Of a stretch of 64,000 nucleotides of DNA, positions 33,144-42,210 are shown piece by piece. The position numbers were made by a program, and so were the translations under genes. Below the pieces are notes generated by a model that made no database searches, was not told where the DNA came from, and saw only the letters and a program-made list of their open reading frames with translations. Positions within the stretch are counted from its first letter, which is position 1, and the number at the start of each line of letters is the position of its first letter. Source of the stretch: Spirochaetota bacterium (GTDB lineage: Bacteria > Spirochaetota > UBA4802 > UBA5550); assembly GCA_025457915.1 (NCBI GenBank), contig JALOTL010000002.1:1-64000 (forward strand). The letters run 5' to 3'.

Positions 33144-35127
33144 TGCTCCCGTCCTGCCCTGAAAAACCGTTTCCGCTGAAGTCGTTCGATGCGTGGAACA
33201 CGGACTCCATGATATTTTCCGGTATCTCCGATATGAACCTCGAAGGCTGCTTGTAGAAAACCCCGGCGTATGACCTCCTGATATCGGCGCTTACCAGGTA
33301 GACCCTCTCCATCGCCCTCGTTATCCCGACGTAGCAGAGCCTCCTCTCCTCCTCGATCCCCTCCTCGGTGTCCACCGACAGCCTGTGCGGGAAGGTGTCT
33401 TCCTCCATGCCGGTCAGGAATACCACCGGGAATTCCAGTCCCTTCGCGTTGTGGACGGTCATCAGGGTCACGCAGTTGTCCCTGTTCTCCGGATCGGTCT
33501 CCGGGTTCTCTTCCGTCGTAAGGAGGGATATGTCCTGTAAAAACTGTTCGAGGGTGGCGTCCCTGTTCGAGTTCTCGTAGTCGTACGCGCCGTTCACCAG
33601 CTCCTCCAGGTTCTCCAGCCTTGATTCGCTCTCGGTCGTGTTTTCGCCCTCGAGCATGGCCCTGTACCCGCTTTCGTTTATCACGTCGTTTACGAACGCG
33701 GAGAGCTTGATTTCCGGTATTTTCCTCGATATCTCCATCGACCTGGAGATTACCTTTACGAACTCATCGATCCCCTTGGGCGGTTTGTCCAGGCTGCCTT
33801 CTGAAATCAGCAGCCATTCCGGCATGTTTTTTTCAGCGGCCGCGGCCCTTATCCTGTCAAGGGTTGTCCTGCCTATCCCCCTTGCCGGAACGTTTATGAT
33901 CCTGAGGAAAGAAACGATGTCCAGCGGGTTCGCTATGAATCGGAGATAGGCTATGATGTCCTTTATTTCCTTCCTGTCGTAGAACTTGAGCCCTCCGACG
34001 ACCCTGTACGGTAAGTTTTCCTTCCGCAAATGGTCCTCGAAGACCCTCGACTGGGCGTTTGTCCTGTAGAACACGGAGAAGTCCCTGTTTTTGAAGCCGT
34101 CGCTCCGCTTCAGTCCGGTTATCGTGTTCACGACATATTCCGCCTCGCCGTATTCATTGTTGGCCCTGCACCATACCACGGGTTCGCCGTCGCCCTTTAC
34201 CGACCTTAGCTCTTTCGGCTTCCTCTTCCCGTTGTTTTTTATCACCGAGGATGCGGCCGTCAGTATTGGTTCTGTGGACCTGTAATTTTCCTCGAGGGTT
34301 ATCACACCGGCATCGGGATAATCGCGCTCGAAATCGAGTATGTTCTTTATATCGGCGCCGCGCCAGGAATATATGGACTGGTCGTCGTCGCCCACCACGC
34401 ATATGTTCCTGCTTCTTTCCGCGAGGAGCTTTGCAATGAGGTACTGCGCGTGGTTCGTGTCCTGGTACTCGTCAATCATGAAATGCGACCACATCCTCTG
34501 CATGGTCTCCCTGGCCCTGGAGTCCGTTTTCAGGAGCTGTACCGCCTTGATCAGAAGGTCGTTGAAGTCCAGCGCGTTGAGCGATGCCATCCTTGAATGG
34601 TATTCCCTGTATACCTCCGGGAAATTGAAGGAGAAATAATCAGGGAGGAGCCTGGCCGGGTCCCCGCCGTCTATGAGCTCCGCCCTGTCCTTGATTTCTG
34701 AAATTTTGGATGCGATCATCGACAGACTTATCTTTTTCGGGTCGAGCCTCATGGAGAGCAGCACCTCCTTGATGACGGTCTGCTGGTCGGTGTCGTCATA
34801 AATGGAAAAATACCTCGGTATGCCTATGCCCTGGCCGAAATTCCTCAACATGTAAACTGAAGCGGCGTGGAACGTCTTGATGAAAACGCTGTTCCCCTCC
34901 GGCCCTACAAGGTCGATCACCCGTTTTTTCATTTCTCCCGCGGCCTTGTTCGTAAAGGTCACCGCGAAGATGCTGAAGGGCGGCACTTTTTTTTCCCCGA
35001 TAAGATAGGCCGTCCTGTACGTGATGACCCTCGTCTTTCCCGAGCCCGCGCCGGCGAAAACGAGGAGCGGCCCGTCCGTGGCGAGCACCGCTTTTTTCTG
35101 GTTTTCGTTTAATTTATTGAAATCCAT
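32953..35127 (-). CDS. pcrA: PcrA/UvrD-type DNA helicase
   Basis: The 724-residue superfamily 1A helicase has Walker A GAGSGKT near residue 27, the TFTNKAAGEMKKR motif Ia, DEYQDTN with VVGDDDQSIYSWRGAD (motifs II/III), ENYRSTEPIL (IV), and VTLMTVHNAKGLEFPVVF with ERRLCYVGITRAME (V/VI). The C-terminal domain ends in a Tudor-like barrel (KERVMHPKYGPGRIERIEG, given as VMHPKYGPGRI) typical of PcrA that binds RNA polymerase. It moves 3' to 5' on DNA in repair and conflict resolution. ATG 35127 is chosen because homology begins at MDFNKLNENQ; an upstream in-frame start at 35175 would add 16 unrelated residues. Its last 63 codons are duplicated at 29.5 kb. Confidence 0.95.
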   Translation of the reverse strand: MDFNKLNENQKKAVLATDGPLLVFAGAGSGKTRVITYRTAYLIGEKKVPPFSIFAVTFTNKAAGEMKKRVIDLVGPEGNSVFIKTFHAASVYMLRNFGQGIGIPRYFSIYDDTDQQTVIKEVLLSMRLDPKKISLSMIASKISEIKDRAELIDGGDPARLLPDYFSFNFPEVYREYHSRMASLNALDFNDLLIKAVQLLKTDSRARETMQRMWSHFMIDEYQDTNHAQYLIAKLLAERSRNICVVGDDDQSIYSWRGADIKNILDFERDYPDAGVITLEENYRSTEPILTAASSVIKNNGKRKPKELRSVKGDGEPVVWCRANNEYGEAEYVVNTITGLKRSDGFKNRDFSVFYRTNAQSRVFEDHLRKENLPYRVVGGLKFYDRKEIKDIIAYLRFIANPLDIVSFLRIINVPARGIGRTTLDRIRAAAAEKNMPEWLLISEGSLDKPPKGIDEFVKVISRSMEISRKIPEIKLSAFVNDVINESGYRAMLEGENTTESESRLENLEELVNGAYDYENSNRDATLEQFLQDISLLTTEENPETDPENRDNCVTLMTVHNAKGLEFPVVFLTGMEEDTFPHRLSVDTEEGIEEERRLCYVGITRAMERVYLVSADIRRSYAGVFYKQPSRFISEIPENIMESVFHASNDFSGNGFSGQDGSRSGDAPRDTGSMFSVKERVMHPKYGPGRIERIEGEGDNIKLTIAFTSGKKTFLEKYTPLEKMP

Positions 35128-35343
35128 TTTTAGTTCTCGATGAAAAAGTGTAGCTGAAAAGATCCATTTGGGCAAGATTCATTCATAGCGTCCCATATGG
35201 CAAACAAAAAAGTGCCGGGTAGACCAGAGCCTGCCATTAAAAACCCGACTCTACAGTTTTACCGGATTTTTTTTGGAAGTTCAAAACAGATCGAAAAAAG
35301 GTTAAAACCGGGTGACAACAGATCAGGAATGATGCATTGACTC

Positions 35344-35913
35344 TCAGGGGCTGATCGTATGGATATTTTTCTCGCCCCTGTTCCTGAAATAAAGGAGCAG
35401 AAAAATTTGGAGCTTTCTGAATCCGTAAAGGATATAGCCGAGAACGATGTATTCACCTAGCCGCAGGAGGGCGATTTTGTAATTTTCCACGCGGTAAACA
35501 GGCTTCTGATTTCCATCGTAGCAGGTGAAATCCTGGATAAAATCCGTCCTTCCGGGGAGCGGATGGAGGGTCTGTACATTCCTCTCGAGGGAGGTGCTTT
35601 CGGGGCACATCAGGTTAACTGGCATGTTGTATACAAAGTTTCCGGTCTGGTCGATCGCTGCGCCCATCAGCGAATAAAAAATGATCGCACCGGCCAGGAT
35701 GATGTTTTTTCTTTTGCCGACCGAGCGGGCGGCCGCGCCGAAAGCGAAGTAACCGATTACAAGAAAAATAATGCTGGCGAAGCCCTCTATGTGCGAGAAG
35801 GCCCAGATAAGTCCGATGAACCCCCCGATGACAAGCGCTATCCCCCCGAAACCGACCAGTACCCAGGACCAGGACGGCAGCTTTTCGGTAATTTTAAAAA
35901 AAGTCTCCAGCAT
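35344..35913 (-). CDS. Polytopic membrane protein, unknown
   Basis: The 189-residue protein from ATG 35913 has about four helices (SWVLVGFGGIALVIGGFIGL region, FASIIFLVIGYFAFG, NIILAGAIIFYSLMGAAI, LGEYIVLGYILYGF). An extracytoplasmic loop with two cysteines lies between helices 3 and 4 (about 105-150: LMCPESTSLERN, DFTCYDGNQK). An in-frame extension to 36213 overlaps a terminator and is rejected. No family recognised. The 35128-35343 gap before pcrA holds no gene. Confidence 0.6.
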   Translation of the reverse strand: MLETFFKITEKLPSWSWVLVGFGGIALVIGGFIGLIWAFSHIEGFASIIFLVIGYFAFGAAARSVGKRKNIILAGAIIFYSLMGAAIDQTGNFVYNMPVNLMCPESTSLERNVQTLHPLPGRTDFIQDFTCYDGNQKPVYRVENYKIALLRLGEYIVLGYILYGFRKLQIFLLLYFRNRGEKNIHTISP

Positions 35914-36087
35914 AATAGAGTATTTTTTTTTAATATCCCGCCTGTCAATGATAATTACCGGGTATACTGAATCCCTGAAAAAGTCGACGGGGATGCACTT
36001 GCCGGCCAATAAAAAAAGCTTGAAAAAAATACGCGTCTGTAACATATTGCCACTTGGTTCAAGGTTTGCAATTTTTATGTTTCTGCA

Positions 36088-36119
36088 TAAAAAGAGAGTG
36101 GTCACCCCACTCTCTTTTT
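36088..36119. terminator. Bidirectional intrinsic terminator before the rimP operon
   Basis: A 13-bp AAAAAGAGAGTGG/CCACTCTCTTTTT stem with a 5-nt loop; the A- and T-runs serve both strands. It separates the minus-strand gene from the + strand rimP-nusA operon. Confidence 0.93.
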
Positions 36120-36137
36120 GCCATATGGAGCGGCTAA

Positions 36138-36578
36138 TTGGTCTTGAAGGACAGGATAATGGGGGTGATTGAGGAGACCTCCAGGGATCTGGGCTACTGG
36201 ATTTACGAGGCATCGGTCCTCGTCAGGGGTGAGGATTCGAGGATCGCGGTCAAGCTCGACAGCCTGGCCGGAATATCCCACAATGACTGCGAAAGGTTTA
36301 GCAGGGAACTGTCCGGGCGGCTTGACGATAAGGAACTGCTTCCGAATTACTCAGTAGAGGTTTCCTCGCCCGGATTTAACAGAAAATTGAAGGGTCTAGA
36401 TGATTTCGTCAGGTTCAAGGGGGCCCCGGTCAAGGTGGTTTACAGCGAAGGTGACGTGAACAGGGTGTTCAAGGGGACGATCGAGGACGTCAGGGACGGC
36501 ATCATTGACCTTCGGTCAGGTGAAGAGAGTCTGAGCCTGTCCATTGATATAATACAGAATTCAAATTTAGATTACTGA
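36138..36578 (+). CDS. rimP: Ribosome maturation factor RimP
   Basis: The 146-residue protein has the two RimP domains: an N-terminal alpha/beta part (SRDLGYWIYEASVLVRGEDS, then VEVSSPGFNRKLKGLDDF) and a C-terminal SH3-like barrel (PVKVVYSEGDVNRVFKGTIED). It helps mature the 30S subunit. TTG 36138 is chosen because GGAG lies 7 nt upstream; ATG 36159 is the next option. It opens the conserved operon with nusA 12 nt downstream. Confidence 0.88.
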   Translation: MVLKDRIMGVIEETSRDLGYWIYEASVLVRGEDSRIAVKLDSLAGISHNDCERFSRELSGRLDDKELLPNYSVEVSSPGFNRKLKGLDDFVRFKGAPVKVVYSEGDVNRVFKGTIEDVRDGIIDLRSGEESLSLSIDIIQNSNLDY

Positions 36579-36590
36579 AAGGTTGAGAAC

Positions 36591-37919
36591 ATGAGCAGCA
36601 ATTTCTTTGAAGCTTTGCACCAGATCGCCACGGACAAGGGCATACCCAGGGAAGAAATCGAACAGATAGTCGAATCGGCCATGCTTTCCGCGTTCAAGAA
36701 GCAGTACGGGTCGATCGAAAACGTGAGGGTGAGCTTCGACAGGGACAACAACAATGTCAAGGTGATCTCAAAGAAAATGGTGGTGAAGACCGTCAGGAAC
36801 AGGTCCGAGGAAATATCCCTGGGAGAGGCCCAGCAGATAAAGAAGGACGTAAGCCTGGGGGACGACATCACGGTCGAGGAAAACCCGCTTGAGTCCTTCG
36901 GAAGGATCGCGGCACAGACGGCCAAGCAGGTAATCATACAGAAAATAAAAGAGGCCGAGAAGAATATAATCTTCAACGAGTTCACCGGCAAGGAGGGGGA
37001 GCTCATAAACGGGTTCTGCCAGAGAAAGACAAGGGACGCAATATACGTCGACCTCGGAAGGACCGAGGGAATTCTCCCGGCCAGGGAGCAGTCGCCGCTC
37101 GAACACTACAAGACCGGCGACAGGATAAAGGCCCTGATACTGGCGGTTCAGAAAAATTCCAAGGGCCCGAGCGTCATCCTTTCCAGGACGCACCCGAAGT
37201 TCATCGAGAAGCTTTTCGAGATGGAGATACCGGAGATCTACGACGGCGTCGTGATTATAGAGAACGTGGTCCGCGAACCGGGGATGAGGACAAAGGTCGC
37301 GGTCACCAGCGAGAGGGACGACGTGGATTCCGTCGGCGCCTGCGTGGGCATGAAAGGGGTGAGGATACAGTCCATCGTCCGGGAGCTCGAGGGCGAGAAG
37401 ATCGACGTTGTGGAATACGTGGACGAAATGAAGATCATGGCGGCGAACGCGCTCACGCCCGCCAAGGTCATCGAGATCGTCCTTAAGTCCGACGGCGGCG
37501 TGATCGCGGTTGTGGACAACGACCAGAAGCACCTTGCCCTGGGCAAGGGCGGGCACAACGTGAGGCTGGCATCCAGGATATGCGGCTTCGACATCGACAT
37601 CAAGACCGAAGACCAGTACAGGGAATTCCTGAGCTCGAGCGATTCAAGGGCCATCGTGGAAAAGCTTTTCCGAAAGGACGACGACGAAACCCCGCTCGGC
37701 GAGCTGCCCGGCCTCGACCCGAGGACGATAAAGCTTCTCGAGACAGGCGGCATATTCTCGGTTGAAGACCTGGTCGAAAAGACCCATGAAGACCTGATGA
37801 AGATAGAGGGTATAGGGGAAAAGACCGCGAGAAAAATAATGGATATCATAGCGGAAAGCGTGGACTTTGAGGAAGACGATTACGAGGAAGGATCAGAGGA
37901 AGAGGGAGATGGGGAGTGA
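36591..37919 (+). CDS. nusA: Transcription factor NusA
   Basis: The 442-residue protein has the NusA N-terminal RNA-polymerase domain (about 1-125), an S1 domain (about 130-200: GFCQRKTRDAIYVDLGR), two KH domains (VGACVGMKGVRIQSIVREL and LALGKGGHNVRLASRICG) and a C-terminal helix-hairpin-helix unit (IEGIGEKTARKIMDII). It ends in a strongly acidic tail (EEDDYEEGSEEEGDGE). It controls pausing, termination and antitermination. Arg is mostly AGG here. It is co-transcribed with rimP and infB. Confidence 0.97.
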   Translation: MSSNFFEALHQIATDKGIPREEIEQIVESAMLSAFKKQYGSIENVRVSFDRDNNNVKVISKKMVVKTVRNRSEEISLGEAQQIKKDVSLGDDITVEENPLESFGRIAAQTAKQVIIQKIKEAEKNIIFNEFTGKEGELINGFCQRKTRDAIYVDLGRTEGILPAREQSPLEHYKTGDRIKALILAVQKNSKGPSVILSRTHPKFIEKLFEMEIPEIYDGVVIIENVVREPGMRTKVAVTSERDDVDSVGACVGMKGVRIQSIVRELEGEKIDVVEYVDEMKIMAANALTPAKVIEIVLKSDGGVIAVVDNDQKHLALGKGGHNVRLASRICGFDIDIKTEDQYREFLSSSDSRAIVEKLFRKDDDETPLGELPGLDPRTIKLLETGGIFSVEDLVEKTHEDLMKIEGIGEKTARKIMDIIAESVDFEEDDYEEGSEEEGDGE

Positions 37920-37963
37920 TCCGGCGTAAATGGGAAACACATTCTTTAATCAATAGGTGTTAA

Positions 37964-40315
37964 ATGAAGGCTATCGACATCGCAACCAGGAATCATATCA
38001 CTATCGAGGATATGATGGAAATATGCAAAAACCTCGAGATAAAATGCGAGAGCGGGGAAGCGGAGCTTGCGGAAAAGGACATCTTTCTTATCGAAAAAAA
38101 GATAGAGGTGATAAAAATCAAACTCGCCCAGAAGGCGGAGGCTGATAAAAAAGGAAAAAAAATAAAGCTGAAGCGGAAGGTTCATCTATCCAAAGAGATC
38201 AAGGACATGCATACGGACTCAGATGCGGCCAAGCCAGTAAATCAGGAGTCCGCGGAGGCAAAGAAGGGGGTCCATGATAAGAAGGAGAGGCCGCTTAGGG
38301 ATGCCCAGAAGGCCAGGACCGACCAGAGGCCCAGGCCGGCGCTTGCCGGCAGACCGGGCGACAGGCCGAAAAAACCCGAAACCCCGGTTTCCGGCGCCAA
38401 GCCCGATAAACCGGTAATTGAATCGGTGGACGCTTCAAAAAAGAAAAAGAAGGAAAAAGACAAGGAAAAGGACAAGAAAAAATATAAAAAGGAGATCGAG
38501 GAAAAGGAGATCCTTTTAAAGAAAAAACGCGCCGAGGACGAGAGGAAGAAAGAAACTTCCATCCCCAACGAGATAAACATCACCGAAAACATATCCGTCG
38601 GCGATCTCTCGAGAAAATTGAACATAAAGGCTAACGAGGTCATAGCGAAGCTTATGAAGCTGGGGGTCATGGCGACCATAAACCAGGTTATAGACGCTGA
38701 AACCGCCGAGATACTGTCTTCCGAATACGGGACGAAGGTGAAGGTCGTTTCCCTTTTCGACGAGACGGTCATCAAGCAGAAGGAGGAGGACAGGGAGGAG
38801 GACTACATCTTCAGGCCGCCGGTCGTTACGATAATGGGACATGTCGACCACGGTAAAACCCGTCTCCTTGATACCATCAGAAAGACGAACGTCATAGACC
38901 AGGAATTCGGCGGAATCACGCAGCATATAGGCGCCTACCAGGTAAACGTAAGGGGGAAGACCATAACTTTCCTCGATACGCCGGGCCACGCGGCATTTAC
39001 AACCATGAGGGCCAGGGGTGCGAAGATCACAGACATAGTCGTCCTCGTGGTGGCGGCGAATGACGGCGTGATGCCGCAGACCATAGAGGCAATGAACCAC
39101 GCGAAGGCCGCAGGCGTGCCCATTATTGTCGCGATCAACAAGATTGACCTGCCCGAGGCCAACGTCGCCAAGGTGAAGCAGGAGCTTGCAAACTACGAGC
39201 TCATTCCGGAGGAATGGGGCGGCACCACCCTTTATGCCGAGATCAGCGCGAAGATGGGGACGAACATAGACGAGCTGCTGGAGCTGATAGTGATCCAGGC
39301 GGAGGTACTGGAGCTCAAGTCGAACCCGAAGATAATGGCGAAGGGTACGGTAATCGAGGCCAAGCTGGATCCGGGAAGGGGTTCGGTTTCCACGATCCTC
39401 ATACAGAACGGCACGCTTTCGGTCGGCGACCCGTTCGTCGTGGGCATTTATTCCGGGAAGGTAAGGGCCCTTTTCGACTATCAGAGCAAATCGCTCCAGC
39501 AGGCGCCGCCGTCCACGCCGGTAGAGGTGATAGGAATATCAGGCGTCCCGGGGGCCGGCGATCCGTTCGAGGTCGTCGAATCGGAGAGGTTTGCAAAGCA
39601 GATATCCCAGAAGAGGCTCGAGTACAGGCGCGTTGAATTCGCCAAGAAGATAAAGAAGGTTACCCTGGAGTCCCTCAACGACATGATCAAGGAGGGAGCG
39701 ATAAAAGAGCTCAGGATAATAGTCAAGGCGGACGTGGACGGTTCCGCCCAGGCCCTGCACGAGTCGCTTGAAAATCTGTCGACCGGCGAGGTCAGGGTCA
39801 AGGTAATCCATGTCGGAACGGGAGGAATAAACGAGTCGGACGTCATGCTTGCCTCGGCGTCGAACGCCATAATCATCGGTTATCACGTTAGGCCCACGGG
39901 CAGGGTGGCGGAGATAGCGGAAAAGGAATTCGTATCCATCAAGTTCTACAACATCATTTTCGAGGCCACGGACGATATCAAGGCGGCGATGCAGGGAATG
40001 CTTTCGCCTGAAATAAAAGAGGAGATCTCCGGTTCAGGGGAGATACGGCAGGTATTCAAAATTTCCAAGGTCGGGACAATTGCGGGGGCCGTGCTCCTGA
40101 GCGGAAAAGTGGACAGGCAGTGCAGGATGAGGCTCATAAGGGACGGGGTCGTGGTCTACGACGGAAAGCTGAAGTCCCTGAAGAGATTCAAGGACGACGT
40201 GTCGGAGGTCCAGGCCGGGCAGGAATTCGGTTTCAGTTTCGAGGATTACAACGACCTCAAGGAAACCGATATATTTGAATCATACAAACTGATCGAAATC
40301 GCGAAGACCCTGTAA
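37964..40315 (+). CDS. infB: Translation initiation factor IF-2
   Basis: The 783-residue GTPase has a charged Lys/Glu-rich N-terminal region (about 1-200), an IF2_N helical domain ([20 protein letters not shown], about 205-260), the G domain with G1 GHVDHGKT (292-299), DTPGHAAF and NKID, and the C-terminal domains that bind fMet-tRNA (ending [20 protein letters not shown], here EIAKTL). It places initiator tRNA on the 30S subunit and drives subunit joining. The long low-complexity lysine stretch is typical of infB in low-A/T spirochaetes and its sequence is repetitive. Confidence 0.97.
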   Translation: MKAIDIATRNHITIEDMMEICKNLEIKCESGEAELAEKDIFLIEKKIEVIKIKLAQKAEADKKGKKIKLKRKVHLSKEIKDMHTDSDAAKPVNQESAEAKKGVHDKKERPLRDAQKARTDQRPRPALAGRPGDRPKKPETPVSGAKPDKPVIESVDASKKKKKEKDKEKDKKKYKKEIEEKEILLKKKRAEDERKKETSIPNEINITENISVGDLSRKLNIKANEVIAKLMKLGVMATINQVIDAETAEILSSEYGTKVKVVSLFDETVIKQKEEDREEDYIFRPPVVTIMGHVDHGKTRLLDTIRKTNVIDQEFGGITQHIGAYQVNVRGKTITFLDTPGHAAFTTMRARGAKITDIVVLVVAANDGVMPQTIEAMNHAKAAGVPIIVAINKIDLPEANVAKVKQELANYELIPEEWGGTTLYAEISAKMGTNIDELLELIVIQAEVLELKSNPKIMAKGTVIEAKLDPGRGSVSTILIQNGTLSVGDPFVVGIYSGKVRALFDYQSKSLQQAPPSTPVEVIGISGVPGAGDPFEVVESERFAKQISQKRLEYRRVEFAKKIKKVTLESLNDMIKEGAIKELRIIVKADVDGSAQALHESLENLSTGEVRVKVIHVGTGGINESDVMLASASNAIIIGYHVRPTGRVAEIAEKEFVSIKFYNIIFEATDDIKAAMQGMLSPEIKEEISGSGEIRQVFKISKVGTIAGAVLLSGKVDRQCRMRLIRDGVVVYDGKLKSLKRFKDDVSEVQAGQEFGFSFEDYNDLKETDIFESYKLIEIAKTL

Positions 40316-40335
40316 GGCAGGTACGCTGGGAGAAA

Positions 40336-40725
40336 ATGGCCTACAGGAAGGAGAAAATTGAAGAGCTCATAAAGAGGATAGTCGCCGAGCTTCTGATAAA
40401 GGATATCAAGGACCCCAGGATCGGTTTCGCTTCCATTACCGGGGTCAAGCTGTCCGGCGATAAGACACTGGCCAGGATCGGCATTTCGGTTATGGGCGAC
40501 CCCAGGGACCTGCGGAAGACCATGGAGGGAATCAAATCGGCGCAGGGATATATCCAGCACAGGGTGGGGAAGGAATTGAGAATGAGGATCATGCCGAGGA
40601 TTGAATTTTTCATGGATTCATCCGTGGCCGACGCGGTCGAGATGGTTGATCTTCTAAACAGGCTGGAAAAGAGCGAGTGCCAGACCGAAGGAAATACGGA
40701 CGACAAGAATGGCGGCGGGGATTAA
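40336..40725 (+). CDS. rbfA: Ribosome-binding factor A
   Basis: The 129-residue KH-fold protein has the RbfA pattern: KEKIEELIKRIVAELLIKDI, DPRIGFASITGVKLSGDK, ARIGISVMGD and LRMRIMPRIEFFMDSS. It binds 16S rRNA helix 1 during 30S maturation and cold adaptation. GGAGAAA precedes the ATG. It overlaps truB by 17 nt in another frame, indicating coupled translation. Confidence 0.94.
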   Translation: MAYRKEKIEELIKRIVAELLIKDIKDPRIGFASITGVKLSGDKTLARIGISVMGDPRDLRKTMEGIKSAQGYIQHRVGKELRMRIMPRIEFFMDSSVADAVEMVDLLNRLEKSECQTEGNTDDKNGGGD

Positions 40726-41650
40726 AACGACCGCCTGCCTTGATAACGCCGTCATCCTGTTTGATAAACCGACGGGCATCACCTCAAACGACGCCCTGAA
40801 CAGCATCAAAAGGCTGACAGGGGTGAAGAAGATGGGTCATTCCGGGACCCTCGACAGGTTCGCATCAGGCCTGCTGGTCATATGTACCGGATGTTATACC
40901 AGGCTCGCGAGATATTTCCTGGACGGCGACAAGAGTTATGAGGGCGTGATCAGGCTTGGAATATCGACCGATACGGACGATATCGATGGCAGGGTAATAG
41001 AGGAGAAAAGAGACGCGTTTGCGGATGAAGAAGACATCCTGAAGACGGCCGGCAGTTTCAGGGGCAATATCTTCCAGGTGCCGCCGGTTTATTCGGCCCT
41101 GAAATTCAACGGGGTACGGGCATCCGACCTGGCCAGAAAAGGAAGGGAGGTAATCCCTGAAGGCAGGATGGTGAACATCTCCCTGTTCGAGGTTGCGGGA
41201 ATCGACCGTAACGCAGGAACGGTTTCAATCAGGGTGACCTGTTCAAAGGGCACCTATATCAGGTCCATCGCAAGGGACATGGGCAGGATGCTGGGAACCG
41301 GGGGCTGCCTGGCGGGCCTCAGGAGAACCGGATCCGGATGCTTCAGTGTGGAGGATGCGGCTACCATGAGGGATTTGACCGGTTTACAGGAGGGGAATTC
41401 CCCGAAGAAAAAATTCATAATCGGTCCCGGCGAAGCGATGTCGCAGTACGGTTCAATTATCGTGAAACACTCCGCCAGGGAAAAGGTCCTGAACGGCGCG
41501 CGTTTCGAAAGGGAGGATGTAGCGGAAATAACAGGGGGCGGTGAAAAAATCCATGCCGTCCTGGACCAGGAAAAAAATCTAATTGCAATAGCGGAAGCGG
41601 ATATTGAAAAATGGGAAATCAGCTATCAGTGCGTTTTCAACCAGCGCTGA
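40709..41650 (+). CDS. truB: tRNA pseudouridine-55 synthase
   Basis: The 313-residue enzyme has ILFDKPTGITSNDALNSIK (motif I, here in part), the catalytic motif GHSGTLDRFASGLLVICTG with Asp49, and SCSKGTYIRSIARDMGR near 190, the family's late motif (read here CSKGTYIRSIARDMG). It makes pseudouridine 55 in the T-loop of tRNAs. ATG 40709 overlaps rbfA by 17 nt. Downstream (41651-41779) a short 15-mer (41683-41697) recurs at 48237-48251. Confidence 0.95.
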   Translation: MAAGIKTTACLDNAVILFDKPTGITSNDALNSIKRLTGVKKMGHSGTLDRFASGLLVICTGCYTRLARYFLDGDKSYEGVIRLGISTDTDDIDGRVIEEKRDAFADEEDILKTAGSFRGNIFQVPPVYSALKFNGVRASDLARKGREVIPEGRMVNISLFEVAGIDRNAGTVSIRVTCSKGTYIRSIARDMGRMLGTGGCLAGLRRTGSGCFSVEDAATMRDLTGLQEGNSPKKKFIIGPGEAMSQYGSIIVKHSAREKVLNGARFEREDVAEITGGGEKIHAVLDQEKNLIAIAEADIEKWEISYQCVFNQR

Positions 41651-41779
41651 TATACGGGAGTCGCATAATACAGCTGATTTTCAGAGGTGCCCATAAATAA
41701 TTTGCGATGAATTGGACGGCCCCCGGGTTTCGGTGACGTCCATAAATTATAGAAAAACAAATTCAGGAGATTTTAAAAT

Positions 41780-42037
41780 ATGAACGAGAAGAAAGAGGTA
41801 ATCGAAAAGTTCAAACTTCATTCCAGCGACACCGGATCTCCGGAGGTTCAGGTCGCAATTCTGACCGAGAGAATAAACCATCTTACCGAGCATTTCAAAG
41901 TCCACAAGAAGGACTTCCATTCACGAAGGGGACTTTTAAAGATGGTCGGACAGAGAAGGAGGCTTCTTGATTATCTTAAGAAAAAAGATCTGGAGAGATA
42001 CAGGGGCCTTATAACTTCCCTCGGATTGAGAAGGTAG
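41780..42037 (+). CDS. rpsO: Ribosomal protein S15
   Basis: The 85-residue protein has the S15 motif [20 protein letters not shown], here written [13 protein letters not shown], and the late [22 protein letters not shown]. It binds 16S rRNA helices 20-22 and is a first assembly protein. AGGAG precedes the ATG. It stands before pnp as in many bacteria. Confidence 0.97.
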   Translation: MNEKKEVIEKFKLHSSDTGSPEVQVAILTERINHLTEHFKVHKKDFHSRRGLLKMVGQRRRLLDYLKKKDLERYRGLITSLGLRR

Positions 42038-42042
42038 TTGAT

Positions 42043-42116
42043 AATAAAAACAGATCCGGAACGCCTGTCGCAGGCAGGATCATTGCCGCACGGCGTTTTT
42101 TGAATTCTGTTTTTAT
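42043..42116 (+). promoter_or_regulatory. Long hairpin between rpsO and pnp
   Basis: An exact 11-bp outer stem (ATAAAAACAGA 42043-42053 with TCTGTTTTTAT 42106-42116) encloses an inner AACGCC/GGCGTT stem and a T-run. In E. coli the same intergenic space has an attenuator and an RNase III site that lets PNPase limit its own mRNA. A similar role is plausible here. Confidence 0.6.
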
Positions 42117-42210
42117 GCCGGTCAGGACAGGTTTGCCCCCGTTGGCGGTTTTTGCTTGAGTGCATTCGATGTAACGACCGGGGTCATTTATTAAAAAAAG
42201 GAGTTAAGTC

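Noticed and set aside
35914-36213. N-terminal extension of the membrane protein at 35344-35913
   Set aside because: It would read through a strong bidirectional terminator and has low-complexity basic sequence without homology.
41683-41697. A 15-mer shared with 48237-48251
   Set aside because: Too short to call a repeat family; may be chance or part of a longer degraded element.
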